A DNA stretch of 64,000 bases from Solirubrobacter ginsenosidimutans (GCF_027587205.1 NZ_JAPDOD010000007.1:124001-188000), one strand, 5' to 3'. Positions 16,938-25,896 are shown, counted from the first letter of the stretch. A program made the numbers and translations. Notes: generated by a model from the sequence alone, not told the origin.

Positions 16938-18510
16938 GCTCGTCGCCGCCGGCGGCCGGACGCGCGTCCGGGACATCCGTCGCTTCTGGCACGTCGTGCA
17001 GGCGCCGCCGTCGCTGCTGAAGCGGCTGGAGCCCGCGTACTACGTGTTCATCACGCTGGCGATCGGCGGACCGTTGGTCTATGGGACGGCGAGCGCGGCG
17101 CTTTCGGAGGTCGCGACGCCGCACGCGGTTGGCATCTGGGGACCGTCGATCGCGCTCGTCGCATTGCTGGCGGTGATGCGCTGGGGCGCGGTCCAGGGTC
17201 CGGTGGTCTTCAGCGTGGCCGATATCACCCACTTGCTCGGCGCGCCGCTACGCCGCGCGGAGCTGGTCCTGGGACGCCTGATCCGGGGGTTGCTGATGTG
17301 GACGGGCGCGGCCGCGGTCGTGGCAGGGCTCGTCGTCGTCGGTGTCGCCGGCGACCATCGCGGGGTCGACGCGGTGCGCGCGGCGGGTTTCGTGGTCGCG
17401 ATCGCGATCCTCGGCCTACTCGGCGTCGTGGGCGCGGCGCTCGTGGCGGGCTCCGCGCGCGTCGACCGCGCTACGCGCCGTGCCGCCTGGCCCTCGGTCG
17501 TGGTCGCGGCCGGCTTGGTCGTGCTCGCGGACTCCTCGCCGGCGGGGCGTCACATAGCGCTGTGGTCGGGACCGTGGGGGTGGGCTGTGCAGCCGCTGGC
17601 CGGGACAGCCGCGGCGTGGCCGGTCGCCGTCGTGCTGCTGGCCGCGCTCACCGCGGCGATCACCGCGCTCGCCGTCCGCCGCCGCGGCGCGACGCCGACC
17701 GAGCGCCACCTCCTGCGCGCCGAGGCCCGCGGCGGCGCGGTCGCGGCCATGTACTCCATGAACGCCCGCTACGTCCGGCGCAGCCTCACGGCGGTGAGCG
17801 CCGGGCCCGTCGCCGCGCGCGGCGCCAACCGCCTCAAGCCGCCGCGGTCACCGCGCCTGGCCGTCGCCTGGCGTGACGCGATCGCCGCGCTGGCCGTCCC
17901 GCAACGGCTCGGCGAATCACTTGTACTGGCCGCAGGCGGGACTGCGATCTGCCTCATCAACGGCGCTCATCCCGTGGCCGTCGGCGCCGGGGCGCTGACG
18001 ATCTACGCCGGCGCCTCACGGCTCCTCGAGCCGCTGCGGGCCGAGGTCGACAAGCCCGGACGCGTCCGCGTGCTCCTGCGCGCGCCGATCGGCAAGGTGC
18101 TGGTCCAGCACGCGCTCGTCCCGCTGGTGGTCGTCGTGATCGGCGCGCTGCTGGCGATCGCCGGCTGCGCCGCGGCGGGCGCGCTGCCCGACCACGGTGG
18201 CGCCGCCGCGCTTCTCGCCGTGCTCGCCACCCCCTCGATCACGCTCTGCGCCGCGCTCTCGAGCCGCCGCGGCGGGACACTCCCACCGAGCCTGCTCGCC
18301 TTCACCTACGGCGACTCGAGCGGCATGAGCGTCGGTTTCATCTTCGGCTGGATCGTGCTTTGGCCGCTGGTCGCCATGGCCACCGGCGCAGTCCCGATCG
18401 GCATCGTCGTCCACGACGGCCCGTCCGCCCTGCCGCAGTTCGTCGTCGCGCTGGTGCTCCTGCCGACCCTGCTGGCCCGCGGCCTGGCCGCCGAGATGTT
18501 CGCCCCGTAG
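16930..18510 (+). CDS. ABC-2-like transporter permease
   Basis: 526 residues from ATG 16930. About ten to twelve hydrophobic helices are visible, for example YVFITLAIGGPLVYG, SIALVALLAVMRWG, AAAVVAGLVVVGVAG, LVPLVVVVIGALLAIAG and FIFGWIVLWPLVAMATG. There is no ATP-binding motif. The start overlaps the ATPase stop, so the two subunits are translationally coupled. The duplicated helix layout fits an export permease whose partner is the ATPase upstream. The substrate cannot be read from the sequence. It ends 4 bp from the convergent metallopeptidase gene. Confidence 0.8.
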   Translation: MPELVAAGGRTRVRDIRRFWHVVQAPPSLLKRLEPAYYVFITLAIGGPLVYGTASAALSEVATPHAVGIWGPSIALVALLAVMRWGAVQGPVVFSVADITHLLGAPLRRAELVLGRLIRGLLMWTGAAAVVAGLVVVGVAGDHRGVDAVRAAGFVVAIAILGLLGVVGAALVAGSARVDRATRRAAWPSVVVAAGLVVLADSSPAGRHIALWSGPWGWAVQPLAGTAAAWPVAVVLLAALTAAITALAVRRRGATPTERHLLRAEARGGAVAAMYSMNARYVRRSLTAVSAGPVAARGANRLKPPRSPRLAVAWRDAIAALAVPQRLGESLVLAAGGTAICLINGAHPVAVGAGALTIYAGASRLLEPLRAEVDKPGRVRVLLRAPIGKVLVQHALVPLVVVVIGALLAIAGCAAAGALPDHGGAAALLAVLATPSITLCAALSSRRGGTLPPSLLAFTYGDSSGMSVGFIFGWIVLWPLVAMATGAVPIGIVVHDGPSALPQFVVALVLLPTLLARGLAAEMFAP

Positions 18511-18514
18511 CCGG

Positions 18515-20098
18515 TCACAACCGCTGCGGCAGCGGCTTGAGCGCGACGACGTTCTGTTGCTGCTGCCCGATAACCGTCGCGCGCTGCTCCAGGTTGGTCG
18601 CCTGCTGGCGCATCGTGGCCGCGGACAGGCGCAACGCAAGGATCTCGTCGACGCTGGGCGGCATCTTGCGCTTCCGGCGGCGCTCCAGGGCATCGCGTAG
18701 GCCGTCGGTCAGCGCATCGGCCGCGATCCTCAGCTGCGCGATCTCCTGCCCGAGCTGTGCCGACGCCAGCTGGTGGGCGTTAGTGGCCGCGAGGTTGATC
18801 GCCTGCGCGACGTCGAACATGCGCGCCAGCTCGGTGCCGGACCAGTCGGCGTGTGCTCCGCGCAGCGACAGTCCGGCCTCCGCGCGAATCCGGTTCTCGA
18901 TCACGTCGATGTTGAAGAACTCCTCCTTGCGATCGCCCACCACCACGTTCTTGAACGCGTGGGCGAGCATCGCGTCGGTGGCCTCGTCGTCCTTGGCGGT
19001 GATGCCGTGCAGCGAGCGAAGCGCGTGCCCGAGCTCGTGACCGAGGCTGACGAACGTCGGGGCGATGATCGCGAAGTCGTTCGTCCCGAGTGCCAGGCTC
19101 GACCCCTGATCCGAGGTGTCCTGCGCGCCCGAGGGGACCGTGACGTTGGACCCGGTGCCCGTGTTGAAGCGGAAGTGCAGCGTGCCGTCGGCGGCAGTGG
19201 TCAGCGAGACGCCACGGGCGTCCGGATTGCGGACCCGGGCGTCGTTGATCGCCACCTTGCGCTGCTGCACGGACAGACCGTCCAGGACGAGGGAGACGAA
19301 CTGCTCGGTCGCCTTCGGCGGAGCGCCCACGGTCAGGCCCTCGTACGCCTCGTTGACCGGCGACGCCACGAACTTCGCGCCCTTGGCCGGCGTGACCGTC
19401 AGCCGTGGCTGCTCCCCGCTGAGGCCGCCGACCACCATCCTGCCGGTCTCGGTCTCGAGCAGGCGCGAGAAGTCAGCCAGGAGGCGGATCCGGGCGGCCT
19501 TGTCGGCGCCGTCGACGGCGAGGCCCATCCTGAGGTCGATGTCACCCGACTTCTCGCGAATCAGCTCGTTCCAGATCTCCCGGACCTGCTGCTGCTCGCC
19601 GCCCTGCAACTGAGCGAAGTTGGCCAGTGGCGGATCGCCGCCATCGCTCAGTGCGAGCGCCACCAGGCCGTCGCGTTCCGTCTGGAGCTGGTTGAGGAAC
19701 GCCCGCATCGGCGCCCACTCCGGATCGGCGGTCCGGTCCTGGTTCTCACGCTGACGAAACCAGCCATAGACCCAGCGCTCGACCTCTCCGAGCTTGGCCA
19801 GCGCGGCCTGTCGGGCCTCTGCCGGATTCTTCATGGCCCACTTGGGAAGGATCCCCCACAGCTCCTTCGCCCCGCGGAGGTCGTTGTACTCCTGCGCGAG
19901 CTGGTGCAACGGCGCATACCAGACCGGCTGCTGCGCGAACGCGGGCTTGAGCGCACGCTGCAGCAGCGCCGCCGTGGCGTGGTTGCCGGCCGACCGCTGG
20001 AGCCCCAGCACCGCCAGATCGGCGCGCGGCGCGTGCCGGCGCGGGCGCTGCGGGTCCATCGGGGAGTGCGCCGCACGCGGGCGGCGGACCGACTCCAT
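18515..20098 (-). CDS. zinc metallopeptidase with injection-system cargo-like N-terminus
   Basis: 527 residues. Near the N-terminus, residues 33-48 read LQRSAGNHATAALLQR. This matches the LQR-x2-GN-x-A-x3-LL motif found at the start of many proteins, often with DUF4157, encoded near extracellular contractile injection systems. The middle is helical. The peptidase core is HELGHALRSLHG (His354, Glu355, His358, His364), like M91-type effector peptidases, followed by an acidic region EEFFNIDVIENRIR that could supply another ligand. There is no Sec signal, so export would need another route. A contractile injection operon starts about 6.4 kb away. It is probably a cargo or effector; this is inference. 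Confidence 0.72.
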   Translation of the reverse strand: MESVRRPRAAHSPMDPQRPRRHAPRADLAVLGLQRSAGNHATAALLQRALKPAFAQQPVWYAPLHQLAQEYNDLRGAKELWGILPKWAMKNPAEARQAALAKLGEVERWVYGWFRQRENQDRTADPEWAPMRAFLNQLQTERDGLVALALSDGGDPPLANFAQLQGGEQQQVREIWNELIREKSGDIDLRMGLAVDGADKAARIRLLADFSRLLETETGRMVVGGLSGEQPRLTVTPAKGAKFVASPVNEAYEGLTVGAPPKATEQFVSLVLDGLSVQQRKVAINDARVRNPDARGVSLTTAADGTLHFRFNTGTGSNVTVPSGAQDTSDQGSSLALGTNDFAIIAPTFVSLGHELGHALRSLHGITAKDDEATDAMLAHAFKNVVVGDRKEEFFNIDVIENRIRAEAGLSLRGAHADWSGTELARMFDVAQAINLAATNAHQLASAQLGQEIAQLRIAADALTDGLRDALERRRKRKMPPSVDEILALRLSAATMRQQATNLEQRATVIGQQQQNVVALKPLPQRL

Positions 20099-20105
20099 CG
20101 GCCCG

Positions 20106-20111
20106 ACTCTA
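20106..20111 (-). promoter_or_regulatory. -10 element for leaderless metallopeptidase transcript
   Basis: On the minus strand TAGAGT lies 7 nt before the ATG at 20098, which would place the transcription start at the start codon. No convincing -35 hexamer was found. Confidence 0.35.
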
Positions 20112-20239
20112 GATCGGCTCGATCACAGGCGACAAACACCCGGTATCCGGCACTACGCTCTCGATCCACGCGGACGCGAAGTGTCGAGCGCGTCGCGCCC
20201 GGTGCGGATCCGGGCGCGACGGCTGATGGGCTGGTCGGG

Positions 20240-21337
20240 TCAGCGGGTGCGGAGGGTGCAGCGCCCGCGGCTGCGGTAGGTGCGGCCGGCGCTGTCGCGG
20301 GCCACGATCGTGACCCGCACGTTGCCGTGGCGTCCCTTCGTCAGCCGGCGTGTGAAGCGCACGCGGGCGGCGCTGCGGCCAACCTTGCCCTCACCGAGGC
20401 GCCGGCCCGCGACGGTGAGCACGACCCGTCCTGACGTGCAGCCCTCGGGACAGGCCACCGGGAGCGAGACGCTCGCGGTTGTGGTGCTCAGGCGTGCAAC
20501 TTCGAATGCCTCGCAGTCGACGTTGATGGCGTCATGCGCGTCGGCGATGAGGTGGTCGCTGCCCTGGCCACAGGTCAGCGTGTGCTCTGCCTGGGAGTCT
20601 GCGGTGTCGATGCGATCCGCTCCACGGCCGCCGAGGACATCGTCGTCGCCGGGCCCGCCCGTCAGCCGGTCGTCACCGCGACCACCGTCGAGGCTGTCGT
20701 CTCCGGAACCGCCGTCGAGCGCGTCGTCGCCGTCGCCGCCGGTCAAGTTGTCGTCGCCCGAGCCGCCCTGAAGGGAGTCGTTGCCGACGCCGCCGGTGAG
20801 ATTGTCATCACCGGCTCCGCCATCGACGCGATCGCCGTCGGAATCGCCGTCGCTGAGACTGTCGTTGCCGGCACCGCCGAGCACGACATCCTTGCCCGGC
20901 CCACCGTTGAGGCTGTCGCGGCCGTCACCGCCGTCGAGAAGGTCGTTTCCTGACCCGCTATAGAGCGCGTCGTCGCCGGGGCCGCCGTACGCCTGCACCG
21001 CCAGCTTCCTGTCTTCCTCGTCTCCTGAGAACCGGTCGTTCTTGTCGCCGAGGTCGAAGCGAATCTGCGTCACGCCGTCGGCCGGGCATTGCACCGAGCC
21101 TCCCTCGTCGGAAGAGCCCGGCCGTACCGTGCATCCGGCGCCGGCTTGCACCGGGTTGTCGTACTCCCGCACGATGAGGATGCCCGACGCGATGCCGTAG
21201 CTCGGCATGTTGGTCTCGCCGGCCGCGGCGACGAAGTGGATCTCGTTGCCGACGCGCTCGACCGTCGCGGCCGACGCCGACGCCGGCAGGACCACAGCCG
21301 CCAACGCGGCAAGAAGGAAAGATCTCGTCCAATTCAC
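20240..21337 (-). CDS. secreted RTX-type calcium-binding repeat protein
   Basis: 365 residues from GTG 21337, which begins a good signal peptide (NWTRSFLLAALAAVVLPASASA). An in-frame ATG 57 bp upstream would give too long a leader. After an N-terminal region with a Cys pair, about residues 125-260 contain roughly fifteen GGxGxDxLx nonapeptides (GGPGDDALYSGSGNDLLDGG and similar), the parallel beta-roll that binds Ca2+. The C-terminal 100 residues are a basic beta-rich domain. Unlike classical RTX toxins it carries a Sec signal and no type I secretion genes are nearby. Likely a surface or matrix protein. Confidence 0.82.
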   Translation of the reverse strand: MNWTRSFLLAALAAVVLPASASAATVERVGNEIHFVAAAGETNMPSYGIASGILIVREYDNPVQAGAGCTVRPGSSDEGGSVQCPADGVTQIRFDLGDKNDRFSGDEEDRKLAVQAYGGPGDDALYSGSGNDLLDGGDGRDSLNGGPGKDVVLGGAGNDSLSDGDSDGDRVDGGAGDDNLTGGVGNDSLQGGSGDDNLTGGDGDDALDGGSGDDSLDGGRGDDRLTGGPGDDDVLGGRGADRIDTADSQAEHTLTCGQGSDHLIADAHDAINVDCEAFEVARLSTTTASVSLPVACPEGCTSGRVVLTVAGRRLGEGKVGRSAARVRFTRRLTKGRHGNVRVTIVARDSAGRTYRSRGRCTLRTR

Positions 21338-21508
21338 GACAAGCGAATCTAGCTCATTGCCTGTGAACTTCCTGAACAATGGCTCATGGCTCAACGGATG
21401 TTCGGCGTCAGCGGCACAAGCGTTATGTCGGCTAGGAGCGCGCCTGCGGGTGGGGGGACCTGGCCGATTGCTCGGTCACAAGCGCGGCTCGAACCGGAGG
21501 ATCCGGGT

Positions 21509-22048
21509 GTGAGGGAGTTGAGCGATGAGGAGCTGCTGCGCCTGACGCCGAAGCGGCCGGCCGCGTTCGATGTGTTCTACGTGCGTCACGAGCGGCTTGT
21601 GGTCGCGTACTTCCGCCGCCGCACGACGTCGGCCGAACTCGCCGTCGACCTGACCGCCGAGACGTTCGTCGCCGCGCTTGCGTCTGCGAAGCGCTTCCGG
21701 CCCGGTGAGACGCCCGCGGTCGCCTGGCTGCTCGGGATCGCCCGCCACAAGCTGCTGCGGTCGATCGAGCGCGGCCGCGTCGAGGACCGCGCCCGCCGTC
21801 GGCTTGGCGCCCAGCGGCTCGAGTTCGACGACGAGGAGCTCGAGCGCGTCGACGCGCTCGACACCAAGCCCGCGCACGAGCTCCTCGCGGCGCTCCCCCC
21901 ATCCCAGGCCGAGGCGGTCCGAGCGCGCGTCCTCGACGAAGAGCCCTACGACGTGATCGCCGCGCGGCTGCGCTGCTCGGAGCTGGTCGCGCGCAAGCGC
22001 GTCAGCCGCGGGCTCGCGACGCTGCGCGACGTCCTGGAGGAGCGATGA
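21509..22048 (+). CDS. ECF-type RNA polymerase sigma factor (copy 1)
   Basis: 179 residues from GTG 21509, chosen for the GGAGG 8 nt upstream. Sigma region 2 is FDVFYVRHERLVVAYFRRRTTSAELAVDLTAETF. Region 4 is LPPSQAEAVRARVLDEEPYDVIAARLRCSELVARKRVSRGLATL. It lacks region 3, as ECF factors do. Its stop overlaps the start of a single-pass membrane protein (ATGA), the usual place of an anti-sigma partner. It is a clear paralogue of the factor at 24001-24519, with shared blocks DLTAETF, VEDRARRRLG and RVSRGLATLR. Confidence 0.85.
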   Translation: MRELSDEELLRLTPKRPAAFDVFYVRHERLVVAYFRRRTTSAELAVDLTAETFVAALASAKRFRPGETPAVAWLLGIARHKLLRSIERGRVEDRARRRLGAQRLEFDDEELERVDALDTKPAHELLAALPPSQAEAVRARVLDEEPYDVIAARLRCSELVARKRVSRGLATLRDVLEER

Positions 22049-22647
22049 GCGAGCTGCTGCCCACGCTGCGCGAGAGCCTGCGCGAGACCGCGGAGCGCCG
22101 CTATCGGCGTCGCCGCCGGCCGCTCGTCCCCGCGCTGATCGCCGTCGCCGCGGTCGCCGCCGCCCTGATCCTCATCGGGCAACGCGACGGCACGCAGCCC
22201 GCCGACGAGGTCCCGGCCACGCCGACGGCGACGTTCACGCCTACGGCGACGTTCACGCCGACCGTTGCGCCGTCGCCCGCCGGGACCCCGCGCGTGATGC
22301 CCAAGCTCGACCCGAAGGACTTGCGCGCAACGCCCGTCGCGCCCGACGATTCCAGCCTGAAGGAGGCGCTCAGTCTGCTCGACGACAGCCACCGGGTCGT
22401 CCGCGCCTGGGAGGTCCGCGGCCTCGAAGGTCACGTGCTCCTGACCCGCAAGGGTGCCGAGTGGTGCCTCAGCGTCCCCGACCCGCTGACGGACCATCCC
22501 GATGCCGAACGAGGCGTCGGATGCGTGCCCGGCAGCCGGTTCCAGCGCCGTGGCGCGTACATCGGCCTGGCCCCACCCGACGGCGAAGGCGGGATCACCG
22601 TCACCGTCAAGCCGGATCTGAAGACGATCCGGATCCGGCAGCGATAG
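22045..22647 (+). CDS. single-pass membrane protein, probable sigma partner (copy 1)
   Basis: 200 residues. A basic N-terminus (RRYRRRRRP) precedes one transmembrane helix ([19 protein letters not shown], about residues 31-49), then a Thr/Pro-rich stalk (PTATFTPTATFTPT) and an extracytoplasmic domain with two Cys. The 4-bp overlap with the sigma gene suggests it senses an external signal and controls the sigma factor. It has no recognisable zinc anti-sigma motif, so the role is inferred from position. The same arrangement occurs at 23393-24519. Confidence 0.65.
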   Translation: MSELLPTLRESLRETAERRYRRRRRPLVPALIAVAAVAAALILIGQRDGTQPADEVPATPTATFTPTATFTPTVAPSPAGTPRVMPKLDPKDLRATPVAPDDSSLKEALSLLDDSHRVVRAWEVRGLEGHVLLTRKGAEWCLSVPDPLTDHPDAERGVGCVPGSRFQRRGAYIGLAPPDGEGGITVTVKPDLKTIRIRQR

Positions 22648-22748
22648 GGCGAAGACCGAATTCACGGGCCGATCATCTCTCGACGAACCGGAGACACGGC
22701 GCTCGGCTGCTCCCGCAGCCCACGATCAACACTCTCGTCGGCGGGCGC

Positions 22749-23306
22749 TCATCGCTTCGGCACCAGGATCTGCGCGAGGGCTCCGCTCCGGAAGCGTTCC
22801 TCCTCGACGACGTCCAGCTTCAGGTGCTCTCCCAGCTCGGCGAATGGGCTGCGCCCCGCACCGATCGCGATCGGGACCGTCGTCAGCTGGTATTCGTCGA
22901 CGAGGCCCAGACGGGTCAGCGACTGGGCGAAGCCGGGGCCGCCGTGGACCAGGACCGTCCCTTCGTCGTCGCGAGCCTTCAAGTCCGCGATCGCCGCGGT
23001 CAGGTCGCCGCCGAAGATCTCGGCCGGGCCCCATTCCGCCTTCTCGAGGGTGCGGGAGAAGACCGCCTTCGGCTTCTCGTTCATCGCGCTTGCGATCGGC
23101 CCCTCGGACGCGGCCCAGTGCGGGCCCATGATCTCGTAGCTGCGGCGGCCCATCGCGTGGACGCCGGCCTCCTCGAGCGCGCGGCGGTTCCACTCGCCCG
23201 AGTCGCCGCCGAACCACTCGAACATCCATTCATGGGTCCCGTCGGGGCTGGTGACAAACCCGTCGAGGGACATGACCATCTTGAGAACCACTTTTCTATC
23301 GCTCAC
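22749..23306 (-). CDS. dihydrofolate reductase-like (RibD C-terminal) family protein
   Basis: 185 residues from GTG 23306. The N-terminus KVVLKMVMSLDGFVTSPDG matches the start of the RibD-C/DHFR-like family (MSLDGF motif). VLVHGGPGFAQSLTRLGLVDEYQLTTVPIAIGAG is the matching NADPH-binding C-terminal block. Members reduce NADPH-dependent substrates, but these stand-alone actinobacterial forms have no established reaction. Monocistronic. A paralogue lies at 24883-25464. Confidence 0.82.
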   Translation of the reverse strand: MSDRKVVLKMVMSLDGFVTSPDGTHEWMFEWFGGDSGEWNRRALEEAGVHAMGRRSYEIMGPHWAASEGPIASAMNEKPKAVFSRTLEKAEWGPAEIFGGDLTAAIADLKARDDEGTVLVHGGPGFAQSLTRLGLVDEYQLTTVPIAIGAGRSPFAELGEHLKLDVVEEERFRSGALAQILVPKR

Positions 23307-23392
23307 GTCGGTACAGACCTACCCCCTCGCGTGAACTCATCGCTCATCGGTGGATTTCGGGGGACCACTGAACCGCTCCCGCCTCGCGTTGG

Positions 23393-24004
23393 CTACTTCG
23401 CTCGGAAGCGCAGATGATCGAGGAGCGCGAACGTCTGGTCCTTGGTCTGCTTCGACGCCTGGGTGCCGACCCAGACGATCGCGTAGAAGGAGCGGCCGGC
23501 GTCGGCGAACTGGAAGAGGTAGCCCTCGACGTCCGCGCGGTCGGCGAGACAGCTTTCGAAAGAGTTGGGCTTCGACGGCGCGAAATGCGCGGGCCGCGGA
23601 GGAGCGCCGGCGGCGCCCTCCTGCACCGTGACGAACGCGTCGCGCGCGGTCATGCGCCGCGCGGCGCCGTCGGGCTGGTGGTTGCAGCGGCCCTGGCGGT
23701 AGGCGAGCGGGAACGTCGCGGCCGAGAACAGCTCACGCGGGGCTTTCAGATGGGGGGTCAGGCTCTTGTCCGCGAGCTCCCAGCCAGGCGGCAGGCTGAT
23801 CACCGCGCCGTGACGGACGACGGCCGGCCACGGCTTGGGCGGCGTCGCGACGCGTTCGTCGTCGCGGGCGGTGAACGAGAGGGCGGTCGCGGTGGCGATC
23901 AGCGCGATCACCAGCACTGCGACCGTCGGCACCACCCGCCGCCGGGTTCGCCGGCGGCGCGCCGCGTCGCGCAGCGCGTTCTCCAGAAACGGCAGTTCGC
24001 TCAT
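23393..24004 (-). CDS. single-pass membrane protein, probable sigma partner (copy 2)
   Basis: 203 residues from ATG 24004. It opens MSELPFLENALRDAARRRRTRRR, has one transmembrane helix (VVPTVAVLVIALIATATALSF) and then an extracytoplasmic domain with two Cys (GRCNHQ, ESCLAD). The start overlaps the upstream sigma gene by 4 bp. It shares the opening MSELLP/MSELPF-like segment, arginine cluster and topology with the protein at 22045-22647, which indicates descent from one duplicated sigma/partner cassette. Confidence 0.65.
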   Translation of the reverse strand: MSELPFLENALRDAARRRRTRRRVVPTVAVLVIALIATATALSFTARDDERVATPPKPWPAVVRHGAVISLPPGWELADKSLTPHLKAPRELFSAATFPLAYRQGRCNHQPDGAARRMTARDAFVTVQEGAAGAPPRPAHFAPSKPNSFESCLADRADVEGYLFQFADAGRSFYAIVWVGTQASKQTKDQTFALLDHLRFRAK

Positions 24005-24519
24005 TCGGACTCCTTCGCGATCGACCGCAACGTCGCCAGCCCGCGGCTGACCCGCTGACGCACGACGCTCGGCGAGCACCGCAGCTCAGCGGCGATCGAG
24101 CCGTAGGAGCGCTCGTCGATCACGCGAGCGCGGATGGCGAGCGCCTGGTCGGGCGGGAGGTGTGTGAGCAGTTGCTGCACCCGCTCGTCGCCGCTGATCC
24201 GCTCGATCCGCTTCAGCGCTTCGTCCTCGAGCACCATCGTGGGCATCCCGAGCCGGCGTCGCGCTCGGTCCTCGACGCTGCCCTTCTCGCACGCCTTGCG
24301 GAACTGGTTGGCCGCGATCCCCAGCAGCCACCCGACCGCCGGTCCGCGCGCGGGATCGAACTTGCGCACGCTGACGAGTGCGGCGGCGAACGTCTCGGCC
24401 GTGAGGTCCGCCGCCAGCTCGGGCTGCCCGGTCCGGCGCATGAAGAACCCGAGCAGCAGTCGCTCGTGCTCGCGGTAGAACGCCGCAAACGCCTCAGGCT
24501 GGTCGAGTCGCTCGCTCAC
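24001..24519 (-). CDS. ECF-type RNA polymerase sigma factor (copy 2)
   Basis: 172 residues from ATG 24519. Region 2: FAAFYREHERLLLGFFMRRTGQPELAADLTAETF. Region 4: LPPDQALAIRARVIDERSYGSIAAELRCSPSVVRQRVSRGLATL. It is two-domain, with no region 3. It pairs with the membrane protein downstream by a 4-bp overlap. It converges on the copy-1 cassette, the two being about 750 bp apart with a DHFR-like gene between. Confidence 0.86.
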   Translation of the reverse strand: MSERLDQPEAFAAFYREHERLLLGFFMRRTGQPELAADLTAETFAAALVSVRKFDPARGPAVGWLLGIAANQFRKACEKGSVEDRARRRLGMPTMVLEDEALKRIERISGDERVQQLLTHLPPDQALAIRARVIDERSYGSIAAELRCSPSVVRQRVSRGLATLRSIAKESE

Positions 24520-24569
24520 TCATCAGGGAGTTTCGGTCCCGCCCCCGAGATGTGACGAACGGCTACGAG

Positions 24570-24797
24570 TCAGCAGCCCATGTGGCGGATGGGGTCGCAC
24601 ACGCCGCCGTCGCGCATGATGATCCCTTGAGTTGTCGCCCCGGGCAGGCCGACCGTCGTCGTCGGCGCCGGTCCGGCCGTGGTCGGGATCGGCGTCGCCA
24701 TCGCCGGCGCCGAGACGGCCAGTGCGGCAAGCGCGACGACCGCGGGAAGGCCGACGCGGCGCTTGGCGGCATTGGTGCTGCGGAGCGGGTTGAACAT
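24570..24797 (-). CDS. small secreted peptide
   Basis: 75 residues from ATG 24797, with AAAGGTG upstream. A signal peptide (RRVGLPAVVALAALAVSAPAMA) is followed by a short Thr/Pro-rich mature part of about 40 residues with two Cys near the end (GGVCDPIRHMGC). No family recognised. It sits just upstream of the ECF sigma gene in the same direction and may be part of its regulon. Confidence 0.55.
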   Translation of the reverse strand: MFNPLRSTNAAKRRVGLPAVVALAALAVSAPAMATPIPTTAGPAPTTTVGLPGATTQGIIMRDGGVCDPIRHMGC

Positions 24798-24882
24798 GGT
24801 GCACCTTTCGGGTCGTTGACGGATGCGAATGTCAAGACCCGCCCGATTGGAGAAAGGTTGGCCGGTTACTGGCGGAAGGCGC

Positions 24883-25464
24883 TCATGCCGTCACGCGGTA
24901 GTGGAGGTGTGTCACGCCGGGAGCGTCGATGACGCGGGTCAGCTCGAGCGCCTGAGGGTCGCCGAGTGCGCCGAACAGCGGGCGGCCCGCGCCAAGCAGC
25001 AGCGGAATCAGGTGGATCTCGAGGTCGTCCAGCACACCGGCCTCCAGGCACGACTGGGCCGTGCTCGCGCCGTGCACGAGCACGTTGCGGTCGCCCGCGG
25101 CCGCCTTCGCCTGGGCCATCGCGCTCTCGATCCCGTCCGTGACGTAGTGAACGCCGTCGGAGGCCGGCTCGCCCGGCGCTCCCCGCGTCGGAACGAAGAT
25201 CGGGACCCCGTCGTGGTGGTCGCCGCCCCACTGGCCCGCGTGGTCGAACGTGCGCCGGCCGACGAGCACCGCGCCCGTCGCCAGCAGCTCGCCGAAGACC
25301 TGGCCGCTGGCGCCCGGGGGATGGAACATCGGACGTTCGTCGCTCTCGCCGAGCCACGCGTGCAGGCGTTCGCCGCCGCGGCCAAGGCCCTGCGAGGCGT
25401 CGTCGTCGGGCCCGGTGATGAAGCCGTCGAGCGACATCGACATGTAGAGAACGGAACGGGACAT
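24883..25464 (-). CDS. dihydrofolate reductase-like (RibD C-terminal) family protein
   Basis: 193 residues from ATG 25464. It contains the family motif MSMSLDGFITGPD near the start and NVLVHGASTAQSCLEAGVLDDLEIHLIPLLLGAGRPLF near the C-terminus, with VGRRTFD in the middle. It is the third gene of the ArsR-SRPBCC operon: its ATG follows the SRPBCC stop directly, with GAGAGGAG as ribosome site. Probable NADPH-dependent reductase, substrate unknown. Confidence 0.84.
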   Translation of the reverse strand: MSRSVLYMSMSLDGFITGPDDDASQGLGRGGERLHAWLGESDERPMFHPPGASGQVFGELLATGAVLVGRRTFDHAGQWGGDHHDGVPIFVPTRGAPGEPASDGVHYVTDGIESAMAQAKAAAGDRNVLVHGASTAQSCLEAGVLDDLEIHLIPLLLGAGRPLFGALGDPQALELTRVIDAPGVTHLHYRVTA

Positions 25465-25896
25465 CTAGCTCCTCTCAATCGATCGGGCGAGGCGGGCGAA
25501 GGCGTTCGGCAGCCCGCGGGTGTGCTCGTCGCGCAGCGCCTCGCTCTCAAACCCGGACTGGCGCATCGTCATCAGCGTGCCGCCGTCGCGCGGCGCGAAT
25601 TCGAACTCCAGCGCGGTCTGGAAGCTCGAGCCGTCGAGGCGGGTCTCGGTCGTCGTCATCACGATCCGGCGCGGGCGCTCGATCGCCTCGAACACGTGGC
25701 GGTGGTGGTAGAGCTCGCCTCGCGACGGGCCGAACGCGATCGACCAGACGCCGCCGACGCGCAGGTCGCAGCGCGACTCCACGATCCAGCCCGGGTCGTC
25801 CTGGCCGTAGAACTCACGCTGGCCGCCGGGGCTCGTGAAGGCGTCGAAGACCCGTTCGGGTGGGGCCGCGATCACACGCTCGAACTCGAGGTTCAC
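25465..25896 (-). CDS. SRPBCC (AHSA1-like) domain protein
   Basis: 143 residues from GTG 25896, which overlaps the ArsR stop (GTGA). The sequence LEFERVIAAPPERVFDAFTSPGGQREFYG, then VGGVWSIAFG and GTLMTMRQSGFESEALRDEHTRGLPNAFARLA, has the standard layout of AHSA1/START-like proteins regularly encoded after ArsR regulators. It is a small hydrophobic-ligand-binding helix-grip domain of unknown physiological role. Coupled translation with ArsR is expected. Confidence 0.85.
   Translation of the reverse strand: MNLEFERVIAAPPERVFDAFTSPGGQREFYGQDDPGWIVESRCDLRVGGVWSIAFGPSRGELYHHRHVFEAIERPRRIVMTTTETRLDGSSFQTALEFEFAPRDGGTLMTMRQSGFESEALRDEHTRGLPNAFARLARSIERS

Noticed and set aside
20240..21337. RTX toxin of a type I secretion system
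   Set aside because: The protein has a Sec signal and no toxin domain, and no type I transporter genes are near. It is better called a secreted calcium-binding repeat protein.
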